Positions 1 to 8,622 are shown, numbered from the stretch's first letter. The stretch is DNA of 52,817 nt from an uncultured Muribaculaceae bacterium (GCA_948788915.1 CAQFOZ010000010.1:1-52817), one strand, 5' to 3'. Numbers and translations: made by a program. Notes: a model not told the origin generated them from the sequence alone.

Positions 1-51
1 TCTCAAACACCAGTGGAGCAATCCGTGCCGGTTCGACCCCGGCTCTGGGTA
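1..51 (+). tRNA. tRNA-Leu(CAA), 3' part only
   Basis: The window opens inside a tRNA. The anticodon loop reads C-T-CAA-A-C at positions 2-8. A short variable arm follows (GGA, GCAA loop, TCC, at 16-24), which marks a class II tRNA. Next come a 5-bp T stem (GCCGG 27-31 with CCGGC 39-43) enclosing the loop TTCGACC, the 3' acceptor strand 44-50, and discriminator A51. Anticodon CAA, a long variable arm and discriminator A fit leucine (UUG codons). CCA is not encoded, as usual in Bacteroidetes. The 5' half lies outside the window. Confidence 0.85.
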
Positions 52-59
52 CAGCCTAA

Positions 60-86
60 AGAGAAGAGTAATCTTCTCTTTTTTTT
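60..86 (+). terminator. Rho-independent terminator after tRNA-Leu
   Basis: A perfect 8-bp stem (AGAGAAGA 60-67 with TCTTCTCT 72-79) with a GTAA loop runs into an eight-T tract at 79-86. It sits 9 nt after the tRNA end. Confidence 0.85.
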
Positions 87-237
87 ATATACAGTGCTTT
101 CCAGGTACCCTCCCCCTCCCAATATATATTCTTAATATCTTGATTTTTCTCCACAAATGTTGATGGCGGTTGCCGGTAATTGCATTATATTTGCTGTCAC
201 TAAGTAAATACATTCTAATACGCCATAACAATTGACC

Positions 238-1782
238 ATGTATCGTAAACTTTTTCTCGCACTGCAACTCGTTGTCGTAGTCGTGCTTGCCTCTTGTTCG
301 GAAAAAACTGAAGAACCACTCTTGCCTGTCCCTGACAGTGTGGAACTTATTTCCGCCGCTGATGTGACAGTACCTGCCGAGGGCGGTGATATTGTAGTGA
401 GCTTTACGGCCAACAAGGACTGGAGCATTGGCAAGCAACAGGGCAACGGTCTGTCCTATGGTGAAATTTTGCAGAAGTCAGGAAAGGCAGGGCAAGCTGA
501 TGTTACTTTCGCCGCTCTGCCTAATATGACAGGCAAAGTACGTACCACCATACTAACCGTCAGTGCCGGTAGAGCAGCTACAGAAATACGAATCAGCCAG
601 GAGCCTGTAGAAGTCAGTCTTCCATCCGAGGAGGAGGTCAAGGCTTTTCTGCTGAGGCTTTATCGTGACACAGATGGCCCTAACTGGCGTTTTAAAGTTA
701 AATGGGATGAAAAGATGGACAAACCTCTTAGCCAATGGGGCTCGGAAGTTAGATACGAGAACGGGCGTCTGACCCTTAATCTCAACGAACGTGAATTAAA
801 CGGAAGAATCAACCTGTCGGGATGTAAGGCTCTTGTGAGTATCCGCTGTTCCAAAAACAAAATTTCAAGTCTCGATTTGTCTGACTGCCCTCTTCTCACC
901 GAGATTGATTGTACCAACTCCGGACTCGAAGAGATCAAACTTGAAGGGTGTCTATCGTTGCAGCACCTGAGTTTGCCCTATAATAATCTGAAAAGCATAG
1001 ATATTGCATGGTGCAAAACTCTGTCGGATATCTATATCGAGTCATGCCGTCTCGAAGCGCTTGATCTGGACAATTGTGTGTCGATCAAAAACATCAAGTG
1101 CGATAACAACCGGCTACAGTCTCTTGATGTTCCATATCGTGAAAATCTGATTGATTGTTTCTGCCAGGCTAACGAAATAAAAAAACTCGATTTAAGTAAC
1201 TCACCTCAGTTTCAGATTCTCAATTGTGGCGAGAACGAAATATCAGAACTGAACATCAAGGGCTGTCCACGGCTGCGCTGGATATATTGTTATGATAACA
1301 GGCTGAAGCATCTCGATATTTCCGATCAAAAGAATGAACTGGCCCACTATTATTGCTTTTCCAATGAACTTGCGGATATTGATGTATCTGGATACTACAA
1401 ACTCAACGAACTGTATTGTAGTAACAACAAACTCACATCACTTAAATTCGACGATTGCCCGAATCTAAACTGGGTTTACTGTAGCTATAACCAGCTTGAG
1501 AAACTTACATTCAATGGCCTGAGCAACTCAATATTCGTCAGCCTTGACTGTTCTTACAACCGGCTGCGCGAAGCCAATATAGCAGCGTTGCCGGCACTTA
1601 AACACCTGTGGTGTCAGGGCAACCGGATAGGCGGTGAAATACCCGCTCACTTTGATCATCTGGAAGACTTCGAATACGATGTTCGCTACGACTACAGCGC
1701 AGGCAATGGCAAATACATGGATAGGGGCTATGGCTGGTGGTATCCGGGTGAGCCGAATTCGTTGAAACATTCCCGCAATTGA
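238..1782 (+). CDS. BACON-domain, leucine-rich-repeat lipoprotein
   Basis: Exported protein of about 514 residues. A hydrophobic N-terminus ends in a lipobox (LASC), so it should be a lipoprotein. Residues of about 35-125 resemble a BACON domain (VPAEGGDIVVSFTANKDWSI, later ending in ISQEP), an Ig-like module frequent at the N-terminus of Bacteroidetes surface glycan-binding proteins. From about residue 170 the chain is a run of irregular leucine-rich repeats with the pattern L..LDCS.N.L..LDLS.C. The C-terminus (GYGWWYPGEPNS) is aromatic. The start is placed at ATG 238; a TTG six bases upstream is also in frame but needless. It stands alone between a tRNA terminator and namZ. LRR lipoproteins of this kind usually sit on the cell surface as adhesins or binding proteins; the ligand is unknown. 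Confidence 0.85.
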   Translation: MYRKLFLALQLVVVVVLASCSEKTEEPLLPVPDSVELISAADVTVPAEGGDIVVSFTANKDWSIGKQQGNGLSYGEILQKSGKAGQADVTFAALPNMTGKVRTTILTVSAGRAATEIRISQEPVEVSLPSEEEVKAFLLRLYRDTDGPNWRFKVKWDEKMDKPLSQWGSEVRYENGRLTLNLNERELNGRINLSGCKALVSIRCSKNKISSLDLSDCPLLTEIDCTNSGLEEIKLEGCLSLQHLSLPYNNLKSIDIAWCKTLSDIYIESCRLEALDLDNCVSIKNIKCDNNRLQSLDVPYRENLIDCFCQANEIKKLDLSNSPQFQILNCGENEISELNIKGCPRLRWIYCYDNRLKHLDISDQKNELAHYYCFSNELADIDVSGYYKLNELYCSNNKLTSLKFDDCPNLNWVYCSYNQLEKLTFNGLSNSIFVSLDCSYNRLREANIAALPALKHLWCQGNRIGGEIPAHFDHLEDFEYDVRYDYSAGNGKYMDRGYGWWYPGEPNSLKHSRN

Positions 1783-1828
1783 TAAATTTATATCTGTACA
1801 TGTAGATATTAAGAGATTATGTAATTAT

Positions 1829-3064
1829 ATGGCTGTTATGAGAATTTTTAAGTTGTTATTGGTCGTTCTGTTGTGTTCAGTGTCTGCCAATGCAAGGGTT
1901 TTAACGGGTGTAGAGTGCCTTCGTGATATGGATTTTGCCCCGCTTAAGGGGAAAAGGGTAGGACTGATTACCAATCCGACGGGTGTTGACAGTAATCTGA
2001 AGTCAACAATAGATATTTTAGACGAGGCTGAAGGGGTGGAACTTGTAGCATTGTTTTCACCTGAGCATGGAATCCGCGGAAACTATTCGGCGGGTAAAAC
2101 GGTTTCTGATGAGGTGGATCCGGTTACAGGGGTTAAAGTATATTCCCTGCATGGCACTAACTTGTCTCCTACTCCGGAGATGCTTAAAGGAATTGATGTG
2201 CTTGTTTATGATATCCAGGATATAGGGAGCAGATCATACACATATATTTCTACAATGGGCCGGTCGATGGCGGCATGTGCGAAAGCTGGTGTTGAATTTA
2301 TGGTGCTGGATAGACCTAATCCGCTTGGCGGAATTAAAGTAGAGGGACCTCTCGTTGAGAAAAATTGTGAGTCATTTGTCAGCCAATATCCTGTTCCTTA
2401 TATTTATGGTCTTACCCCCGGTGAGTTTGCCAGACTGTTGTGTGGCGAAAATTTGTTAGGCTTGGGTAATGTGCCTGAATTGACAGTGATTGAAATGAAA
2501 GGGTGGGAACGTGATATGCTTTTTAAAGACACAGGTCTGCCGTGGGTTCTCCCGTCTCCCAATATCCCGACGAGTGAGACATCTTTTTATTATCCTGCTA
2601 CCGGTATTGCAGGTGAATTGAATGGATGTTCGATAGGAGTGGGGTATACACTTCCGTTTAAATTCTTTGCGGCACCCGGTGTTGATGGAATAAAGCTTTC
2701 CAAGGCTTTGAATAGTCTGAATATTCCCGGGGTAAAATTCCGTCCTGTGGCATTTCGCCCTTATTTTAGCAAATTTGCGGGAACGGGATTGTCCGGTGTG
2801 GAAGTGTATATTACCGATCCGATTTCAGCAGAGTTGACTCTGATTCAATTCTATATTCTCCAGGAGGCATATCGTCTTTATCCAAAATTAAATCTTATTG
2901 AGAATGAACCTGAGTCAAGACAAAGGATGCTGGATAAAGTGACAGGAAATTCCGGTGTGAGAATCAATTTCCTGAAAAGACACAAGGTTGAAGATATTTT
3001 GCCGATATGGAATAAAGATCGCGAGGAATTTATCAAAGTCAAGAGCAAATATCACATTTATTAA
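1829..3064 (+). CDS. namZ: NamZ-type exo-beta-N-acetylmuramidase (DUF1343 family)
   Basis: 411 residues with an N-terminal signal peptide ending near SANA. The sequence matches the DUF1343/NamZ family: GKRVGLITNPTGVD near residue 40, the conserved SPEHGIRG motif near residue 80, YDIQDIGSRSYTY, and DRPNPLGG. NamZ (glycoside hydrolase family 171) releases terminal N-acetylmuramic acid from peptidoglycan fragments, so a periplasmic role in cell-wall recycling is expected; the acidic residue of the PEHG motif is thought to be catalytic. Length is normal for the family. A second in-frame ATG at 1838 could also serve as the start. The gene is probably monocistronic and shares a bidirectional terminator with the convergent gene that follows. 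Confidence 0.85.
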   Translation: MAVMRIFKLLLVVLLCSVSANARVLTGVECLRDMDFAPLKGKRVGLITNPTGVDSNLKSTIDILDEAEGVELVALFSPEHGIRGNYSAGKTVSDEVDPVTGVKVYSLHGTNLSPTPEMLKGIDVLVYDIQDIGSRSYTYISTMGRSMAACAKAGVEFMVLDRPNPLGGIKVEGPLVEKNCESFVSQYPVPYIYGLTPGEFARLLCGENLLGLGNVPELTVIEMKGWERDMLFKDTGLPWVLPSPNIPTSETSFYYPATGIAGELNGCSIGVGYTLPFKFFAAPGVDGIKLSKALNSLNIPGVKFRPVAFRPYFSKFAGTGLSGVEVYITDPISAELTLIQFYILQEAYRLYPKLNLIENEPESRQRMLDKVTGNSGVRINFLKRHKVEDILPIWNKDREEFIKVKSKYHIY

Positions 3065-3086
3065 AATATGCATATTAAAATATGCA
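3061..3086 (+). repeat. Short tandem repeat at the namZ stop
   Basis: The 12-mer TTAAAATATGCA occurs twice, 14 bp apart, covering the namZ stop codon and the bases after it. No function is apparent. Confidence 0.6.
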
Positions 3087-3133
3087 AGCATCACCTCTGG
3101 GAGATAAATTTAAATAGTTTCTTAGCTTGGTAC

Positions 3134-3170
3134 AAAAAACGGGAACCTCACTGAGAGATTCCCGTTTTTT
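3134..3170. terminator. Bidirectional terminator between namZ and the RHH gene
   Basis: The stem AAAAAACGGGAA (3134-3145) pairs with TTCCCGTTTTTT (3159-3170). The A tract on one side and T tract on the other allow termination of both convergent genes. The stop codon of the RHH gene lies in the loop. Confidence 0.85.
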
Positions 3171-3339
3171 CGCTATTGCTGCTGTTCTTGCTTCGCCTGT
3201 GCCGACGAAGAGAGTCTGCTATTATCCATTGTAGCTGACCGTTGACAGAACGGAATTCATCGCTTGCCCATTTCTCAACCTGTTCCATGGTTTCGGGATC
3301 AAGCCGAAGTGAGAAGCCTTTGTTCGTCTGTTTTGCCAT
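3148..3339 (-). CDS. Arc-type ribbon-helix-helix DNA-binding protein
   Basis: 63 residues. The N-terminus (KGFSLRLDPETMEQVEKWA) has the strand-helix pattern of an Arc/MetJ-type ribbon-helix-helix protein, followed by a second helix (VNGQLQWIIADSLRRHRR) and a polar tail. Such proteins bind DNA as dimers through the beta strand. It begins 29 bp after the stop of the SPFH gene on the same strand, so the two should be one operon. It may regulate this operon, or interact with the SPFH partner; nothing in the sequence settles which. Confidence 0.8.
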   Translation of the reverse strand: MAKQTNKGFSLRLDPETMEQVEKWASDEFRSVNGQLQWIIADSLRRHRRSKNSSNSEKTGISQ

Positions 3340-3368
3340 CAGTCTTTTATTATTTTACTGCAATTGCA

Positions 3369-4337
3369 TTATTGGTACAAGGTGCCTGTGTTCAGAACGG
3401 GTTGAGCAGGCTCGTCTGCACAGAGAACCACCAATAGATTGCTCACCATGGATGCCTTGCGTTCTTCATCAAGGTCAACTACGTTCTCGTTTTTGAGTTG
3501 GTCAAGCGCCATCTTTACCATACTTACGGCTCCTTCCACAATCTTTTCACGTGCCGCGATTATGGCGGATGCTTGCTGACGGCGTAACATTACGGCGGCA
3601 ATTTCCGGAGCGTAGGCAAGATAGTTCAGACGGGCTTCAACCACCTCTATGCCCGCCATGGCAAGCCGCTCGTTGAGTTTGTGTTCAAGTTGCTCGTTCA
3701 CCTCATGTCCGTCGCTGCGCAGAGTAATCTCGTTGCAAGTGCTGTCTTCTTCGTCATAGGCATAGCGACCGGTAACTTCCCGGAGTGCGGCATCGCTCTG
3801 AATGGCCACAAATGCATCAAGCGCCTTTGCAATACGGTCATTACCTATTTGTATCTGTGCACTTTTCTCCAGAATACCTGAGGAAGAGATGTCTCCGGAA
3901 TCAACATCGAACACAGCACGGTACGTGTCTCTGACCTTCCATACAAGCACCATGCCTATCATAACTGGGTTTCCTACCTTGTCGTTAACTTTGATCGGTG
4001 CAATGTCCATGTTGCGAATACGCAGGGATATTTTCTTTCGTGTCATAAATGGATTTGCCCAGAAATAGCCTGTCCGACGAAATGTGCCGCGATATTGACC
4101 GAAGAATATCATGACAGAAGCCTGATTGGGCTGTAAAATAAAGAATCCGCATGACAGGATTATCATTGACAGTAGCCCGACAGCAGTCGCAATTGCGGCT
4201 ATCCAGTATAAGTTCTTGGGAAGGATGAGGAAGAGTGCTATGATTATTGCCGGAATCAGCAACAATGTGAATGCAAGCATTCCGAATCCACTTTTGATAC
4301 TGCCTGAATAGGCAATTTCTTTGTTCTGGGTATCCAT
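3369..4337 (-). CDS. SPFH/band 7 membrane protein
   Basis: 322 residues. Two hydrophobic segments near residues 18-40 and 45-68 are followed by an SPFH (stomatin/prohibitin/flotillin/HflK) domain from about residue 70: QPNQASVMIFFGQYRGT, then NPFMTRKKISLRIRNMD, and a helical, charged C-terminal half containing EARLNYLAYAPEIA. SPFH proteins form oligomeric scaffolds at membrane microdomains and often modulate proteases; the partner here is unknown. It differs from the stomatin-like SPFH protein at 30624. The ATG lies at 4335-4337. The gene is upstream of, and co-directional with, the small RHH gene. Confidence 0.88.
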   Translation of the reverse strand: MDTQNKEIAYSGSIKSGFGMLAFTLLLIPAIIIALFLILPKNLYWIAAIATAVGLLSMIILSCGFFILQPNQASVMIFFGQYRGTFRRTGYFWANPFMTRKKISLRIRNMDIAPIKVNDKVGNPVMIGMVLVWKVRDTYRAVFDVDSGDISSSGILEKSAQIQIGNDRIAKALDAFVAIQSDAALREVTGRYAYDEEDSTCNEITLRSDGHEVNEQLEHKLNERLAMAGIEVVEARLNYLAYAPEIAAVMLRRQQASAIIAAREKIVEGAVSMVKMALDQLKNENVVDLDEERKASMVSNLLVVLCADEPAQPVLNTGTLYQ

Positions 4338-4419
4338 AATTTATTATGTTTAGAAGTTATTGGCGCAATATATGGTAGGTGATATTATTTTGATATCATA
4401 TCGATGCTAAATTAGTATA

Positions 4420-4457
4420 AAAATAAATAGCTGCAAAAAATTGCAGCTATTTATTTT
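4420..4457. terminator. Terminator of the GIN-domain gene
   Basis: A perfect 17-bp stem (4420-4436 with 4441-4457, core AAATAGCTGCAA) has an AAAA loop. It lies just downstream of the minus-strand GIN gene, and on that strand a T-rich tract follows. Confidence 0.85.
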
Positions 4458-4522
4458 AAAATAAGTATAAAAGATTAAAAGTACACTTACTGTCGTTTGA
4501 ATTTGAATACTTGCTTAAAGCC

Positions 4523-5224
4523 TTATTTTACAGTATCTATGGGAAATACTTTACCGCCACCTACTTTCTTTATTTCCGGATTGCCTGCATAATATATTTT
4601 AGTGCTTCCGATTCCTCGGACATCAAGTTTTTGCGAGGCATTGCAAAAGATATCTCCGCTTCCGAGAATATGGCATTTTACTGTTTTTGAATCAAGGTTT
4701 TCACCTTGAATTGTTCCGGTGCCGAGCATTTTAAATTCCGCAATATCGCATTTCCCTGAAATTATGATGCTTCCATTACCCGTTGTTATGGCGGCATTGA
4801 CTTGGTTTGACTCAACATCTCTGACAATAATCTTGCCATTGCCTATTAGCTTGACATGCAGAGACGGTACTGAGATTTTGTTCCCTATGACAGTAGTAAA
4901 GTCCGATCCATTTTCCACTTTGGTCAAGAATTGGGAATAGACCCGTATCGATGGCAGGTTAGGATTGTTCACGTCTTCGGTGTTTACCTGTATTTTCAGT
5001 TCTCCCTTGGAATTGGAGAAGATAAAAGCATCTGCAAATTCAGGTTCTCCCTCATATGTGACGTAGCCTGCCGAATCGGGAAGACACCGGTATTCCACAT
5101 TTACATTGTCACTGATTTTAAGTTTGTCAAACATTCCGACATTAAGCCGGTATGAATGTTTCTGGGCATTCATGCATGGAGCGGCAAGAACGATGGAGAG
5201 TAATAGTGCAAAGATTTTCTTCAT
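4523..5224 (-). CDS. Exported GIN-domain (DUF2807) protein
   Basis: 233 residues from the ATG at 5222-5224, which begins a good signal peptide (MKKIFALLLSIVLAAPCMNA). An upstream extension is open in frame but has no signal-like start and runs through an inverted repeat, so it is rejected. The mature protein follows the DUF2807 'head GIN domain' pattern: FDKLKISDNVNVEYR near the start, then short strands with G.G motifs (LIGNGKIIVRD, TGNGSIIISG, LGTGTIQGE, ILGSGDIFC, GIGSTKIYYAG) typical of a right-handed beta-helix. Members are exported, probably surface-associated, and of unknown function. The gene stands alone with its own terminator and an unusual upstream repeat. Confidence 0.85.
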   Translation of the reverse strand: MKKIFALLLSIVLAAPCMNAQKHSYRLNVGMFDKLKISDNVNVEYRCLPDSAGYVTYEGEPEFADAFIFSNSKGELKIQVNTEDVNNPNLPSIRVYSQFLTKVENGSDFTTVIGNKISVPSLHVKLIGNGKIIVRDVESNQVNAAITTGNGSIIISGKCDIAEFKMLGTGTIQGENLDSKTVKCHILGSGDIFCNASQKLDVRGIGSTKIYYAGNPEIKKVGGGKVFPIDTVK

Positions 5225-5253
5225 GTTTTTACAAGTTACCTGTTGATAAATAT

Positions 5254-5467
5254 TGAAGTGATTTAAACTTTTTTCATCGTTAAGCTTCGTTAAGATTTTG
5301 AGGATATTTTCCATATTGAGAAAGGAGCAAGTCTGGGAGCCGAACTTCGGCCGGGCTATGTGACTGACGAAATATTGGAAATATACCAAAATATTAATGA
5401 AGATTAATGATGAAGAAAACATATTTTCACATCCTTTTAATTTTCGTAAAAAGTTTAAATCACTTCA
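5254..5467. repeat. 20-bp perfect inverted repeats flanking 174 bp
   Basis: TGAAGTGATTTAAACTTTTT at 5254-5273 is repeated exactly, in reverse complement, at 5448-5467. The pair fills the gap between the GIN gene start (30 bp away) and the dusB stop (5 bp away). The enclosed plus strand carries a 37-codon open stretch (5294-5404, stop 5405-5407) reading ...EKGASLGAELRPGYVTDE..., with no start codon; it looks like the tail of a broken gene. Two readings are possible: a small MITE-like insertion, or an invertible segment acting as a promoter switch for the GIN gene. Confidence 0.75.
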
Positions 5468-5471
5468 TTAC

Positions 5472-6467
5472 TTAACCTAAATTATTGTGTTCAAAATATT
5501 TTTCCTGAATTTTATCAAGCATATCAAAGAGCTCACTCTCTTTGTCTGCACGCAAAAGAGCTATCCTTGACTCTCGGAAATTTGGAATCCCTTTGAAGAG
5601 GGGTGTGGCGGCAAGATGACGACGGATATGGAGTATTCCTCGGTATTCGTCTATCCTGTCAATACTTTCCCGGATCTGTCTGCGCAAAATATCGAATTTC
5701 TCAGAATCGGACAGGGGCGAGATTTCTCCGTTTGTGAGATAATCTTTTACCTCTTTGAAAATCCATGGGGCTCCAATGGCTGCCCGTCCGATCATGATGC
5801 CGTCTACGCCGAATTTGTCAAAAGCTTCTTTGGCTTGCTCTGCGGATGTAATGTCTCCGTTGCCGATAACCGGGATTTCCATTTCCGGATTACTTTTAAG
5901 TTCTCCGATAAGAGTCCAGTCGGCCTGACCCGTATACATTTGTGAACGTGTGCGGCCGTGAACGGTGAGAGCTTTTATTCCGCATTCCTGGAGCCTGAGT
6001 CCAAGTGTTGTTATAATTTTGTTTTCGCAGTCCCATCCAAGTCTGGTTTTTACTGTGACCGGAATAGATACGGCACTAACAACCCTGCGTGTTATGTCAA
6101 GTAGTTTGGGGATGTCGCGTAGCATCCCCGCACCCGCACCTTTGGAGGCAACCTTTTTTACGGGGCAGCCGAAGTTGATATCAAGTATGTCCGGTTCGGC
6201 CTGTTCCACAATCTTTGCGGCTTCCACCATCGCTTCCGGGTCTCGTCCATAAATCTGGATGGCGACTGGTCGTTCCTGCTCATTTATATGGAGCTTACGT
6301 GTGGTGGACTGGATATCGCGTATGAGAGCTTCGGCAGAGACAAACTCGGTATATACGGACGCAGCTCCCATCTCTCGACATATCAGACGGAAAGATGGAT
6401 CTGTCACATCCTCCATGGGTGCTAACGAAACCGGCCGTTCTCCTAAATCGACATTTCCTATAACCAT
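5472..6467 (-). CDS. dusB: tRNA-dihydrouridine synthase
   Basis: 331 residues, a typical Dus length. The N-terminus LAPMEDVTDPSFR is the FMN-binding family signature. The catalytic cysteine is C101 in INFGCPVKKV; the phosphate/FMN loops follow (VTVKTRLGWD, HGRTRSQMYTG, GNGDI, GIMIGRAAIGAPWIF). It reduces uridines in the tRNA D-loop to dihydrouridine using NADPH and FMN. DusB, rather than DusA or DusC, is the usual Bacteroidetes type; the subtype is inferred from family resemblance. It starts 40 bp after the stop of the M16 peptidase gene on the same strand, so the two are probably co-transcribed. Confidence 0.92.
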   Translation of the reverse strand: MVIGNVDLGERPVSLAPMEDVTDPSFRLICREMGAASVYTEFVSAEALIRDIQSTTRKLHINEQERPVAIQIYGRDPEAMVEAAKIVEQAEPDILDINFGCPVKKVASKGAGAGMLRDIPKLLDITRRVVSAVSIPVTVKTRLGWDCENKIITTLGLRLQECGIKALTVHGRTRSQMYTGQADWTLIGELKSNPEMEIPVIGNGDITSAEQAKEAFDKFGVDGIMIGRAAIGAPWIFKEVKDYLTNGEISPLSDSEKFDILRRQIRESIDRIDEYRGILHIRRHLAATPLFKGIPNFRESRIALLRADKESELFDMLDKIQEKYFEHNNLG

Positions 6468-6507
6468 AGACTCTTTCTTGTGGACATATATCGTTTATTT
6501 TTATTAC

Positions 6508-7740
6508 TTACTGAATACTCAGACAATTAAGAGGATTAGAGGCCAGAAGCTCGGCTGCCTGACGCAGATCCTCGGGTTGTAGTGAACGAATACGCTCAGC
6601 GGTGTAATCGATATCGTGCACTTCATTATAGTAAAGCAGACTTTTTGCCATAGACATGGCCCGGCTTTCGCGGTGTTCGCCTCCTACTGTCAGCTGCCCG
6701 CAATACTGGTCTCTTACTTGTGCGAATTTCTTGTCTGTCATACGGTTCTGTGCAAGCCTGTCGATCTCGGAACATATCAACTTTTTGCATCTTTTTACAG
6801 ACTTTGGATCTGTGCCGAAATATATTAGCATCACCCCGGTATCGCTCATTAAGGCGATATTGCTTTCAACGGTATATACAAGACCACGACGGTCTCGCAG
6901 TTCCATATTCAGACGGGAGTTCATACAAGGACCTCCCAGGTAGTTGTTCAGAAGGAACATGGCGTGTCGTCGCGGATCTTCGCGGCTGAATAGAGTGCAT
7001 CCCATAATACAGTTGGCCTGATAGTTCCCTTTGTCGACAACATCATCGAAAAAAGCGGCTCCGGCTGGTGCGGTTCTATTGTTATTTACTCCCGAAGACG
7101 GGATGTCACAGAAATATCGCTTTATTTTGCGAAGATTAACATCCGGATCTCCCGGATCGTCGCAATACAGAACTATGTTTTCAGCAAAATATTTTGTGCG
7201 GACAAAGTCGCGCGCATTTTCAGAAGATAACGCCCGCACACTTTCTTCTGTCCCCAAAATGTTGTGAGCCAATGCAGAACCGGCATATATGCGCTCTTCA
7301 AACTCATCGAAAACAAGATCGGATGGACTGTCACGGTAGCTGTGAATCTCCTCTATGATAACCTCTTTTTCTCTTTCTACTTCAAGAGACGGGAACTGAG
7401 CATGTTTTATAAGGTCTGCTATAAGTTCGAACGACCGGTCTGCATATCCGGCAGGAGCGTTGGTGTAAATCATGGTCTCCTCTTTTGTCGTATATGCATT
7501 TAATTCGCCTCCGATCGATTCCATACGGTTGGATATATGCCAGCTTTTGCGCCCAAGTGTTCCCTTGAAGATTGTATGTTCCACAAAATGTGCAAGCCCC
7601 TGCAGTCCGTTTCCTTCATCGCGGCTACCGGCATTTACAAGTGCTCCTATGTAGGACACTTTTGAATCAGACTGATGGATAACAACTCTGAGTCCGTTTT
7701 CAAGTGTGTGTATGTTGTATGTGTTTCCCGATTTTAACAT
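6508..7740 (-). CDS. M16 (insulinase-like) zinc peptidase
   Basis: 410 residues. The inverted zinc motif HxxEH is HFVEH at 51-55, with the third ligand a glutamate near 130 in EVIIEEIHSYRD, as in the M16B (mitochondrial processing peptidase-like) family. The C-terminal half (RRGLVYTVESN) is the conserved second M16 domain. No signal peptide is visible, so it should be cytoplasmic. It is one-domain-pair size, so it should work as a homodimer or with a second subunit. A TAAATTTG promoter box ends only 5 nt before the ATG (see promoter entry), suggesting a leaderless mRNA. It heads an operon with dusB and diverges from the TPR gene. Confidence 0.9.
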   Translation of the reverse strand: MLKSGNTYNIHTLENGLRVVIHQSDSKVSYIGALVNAGSRDEGNGLQGLAHFVEHTIFKGTLGRKSWHISNRMESIGGELNAYTTKEETMIYTNAPAGYADRSFELIADLIKHAQFPSLEVEREKEVIIEEIHSYRDSPSDLVFDEFEERIYAGSALAHNILGTEESVRALSSENARDFVRTKYFAENIVLYCDDPGDPDVNLRKIKRYFCDIPSSGVNNNRTAPAGAAFFDDVVDKGNYQANCIMGCTLFSREDPRRHAMFLLNNYLGGPCMNSRLNMELRDRRGLVYTVESNIALMSDTGVMLIYFGTDPKSVKRCKKLICSEIDRLAQNRMTDKKFAQVRDQYCGQLTVGGEHRESRAMSMAKSLLYYNEVHDIDYTAERIRSLQPEDLRQAAELLASNPLNCLSIQ

Positions 7741-7745
7741 GGCTA

Positions 7746-7753
7746 CAAATTTA
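7746..7753 (-). promoter_or_regulatory. -7 box of the M16-dusB operon
   Basis: On the minus strand the box reads TAAATTTG, matching the Bacteroidetes TAnnTTTG consensus, and ends 5 nt before the start codon. No good -33 TTTG is seen at the usual distance, so confidence is moderate. Confidence 0.5.
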
Positions 7754-7795
7754 GCAAATTTTGAGGAGAAAAATGATTATAAAAAAGGAATTGAT

Positions 7796-7826
7796 TTTGC
7801 TAATTAGTAAAAATAAATTATCTTTG
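7796..7826 (+). promoter_or_regulatory. Promoter of the TPR gene
   Basis: TTTG at 7796-7799, 19 nt, then TATCTTTG at 7819-7826: both boxes of the Bacteroidetes housekeeping promoter at ideal spacing, 38 nt before the ATG. Confidence 0.75.
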
Positions 7827-7864
7827 CGTGTTCAAAAACAATAGAAAACATTAATACCAACATA

Positions 7865-8548
7865 ATGGCAGAGAATAAAAACGAACAACAAGCGGAATCA
7901 GCCGTTGAAAAATTGAATGAAAATCTCACCTCCGCAAGCGAAAAGATTGCCAATAACCAGAAGGTTATTTATATAGTTGTAGCTTGTGTGGCTGTAGTGG
8001 CTGCATTGATAATGAGCTATGTATTCCTATATCGCAATCCTCGCGCAAACCGCGCGTTTGAGGCATATAATCAGGTTGAGATCAGCGCAGCGGGTAATGA
8101 CTCGGTTGCTGCAGCGGAATATAAGAAAGTTGCCGACAAACATTCAGGCACGAACGCCGGTAAACTTGCATATCTGAGCGCGGCTGAATCTTATTATGAG
8201 CTTGGTAAATATAAGGAAGCGTTAGAGTGCCTTGACAATTTCTCGACTTCTGAGGCAGTGCTTGCTTCCAATGCATTGATATTGAAAGGAGATTGTTATG
8301 TGAATCTCAAAAAATACAACGAGGCCATAGATTGTTATCGCAAGGCTGTTGACAAAGCTGGTAGAAACGAGCAGATTGTCCCTCGCGTGCTTTTGAAAGA
8401 GGCTAACATCTATGACGAACAGAAGAAATATGACAAAGCACTGGAGTGCTATGAGTCTATTTCCAAAGAGTATCCGACATTCCAGCTTGGTAGCGGTGTG
8501 ACTGTGGATGCTTATATAGAGCGCGAGAAGGCTCGTCTTGGAAAATAA
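7865..8548 (+). CDS. Membrane-anchored tetratricopeptide-repeat protein (YfgM-like)
   Basis: 227 residues. A charged cytoplasmic N-terminus, a single membrane segment at about 33-55 (VIYIVVACVAVVAALIMSYV), then an exported domain with TPR pairs (AYLSAAESYYELGKYKEALE, ALILKGDCYVNLKKYNEAID, LLKEANIYDEQKKYDKALE). The layout matches the YfgM/TPR_21 type, whose Escherichia coli member binds the SecYEG translocon and periplasmic chaperones. That function is inference from architecture. It has its own promoter and a downstream terminator. Confidence 0.85.
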   Translation: MAENKNEQQAESAVEKLNENLTSASEKIANNQKVIYIVVACVAVVAALIMSYVFLYRNPRANRAFEAYNQVEISAAGNDSVAAAEYKKVADKHSGTNAGKLAYLSAAESYYELGKYKEALECLDNFSTSEAVLASNALILKGDCYVNLKKYNEAIDCYRKAVDKAGRNEQIVPRVLLKEANIYDEQKKYDKALECYESISKEYPTFQLGSGVTVDAYIEREKARLGK

Positions 8549-8622
8549 TCCGGATGTGTCCTGTCGGCAAATTTATTATTTGAACATTTCCATAAAATAA
8601 TAAAACATTTGCTTATTTTATG

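Noticed and set aside
5225..5422. 66-residue N-terminal extension of the GIN protein
   Set aside because: It runs through the inverted repeat and would bury the signal peptide that starts at 5224.
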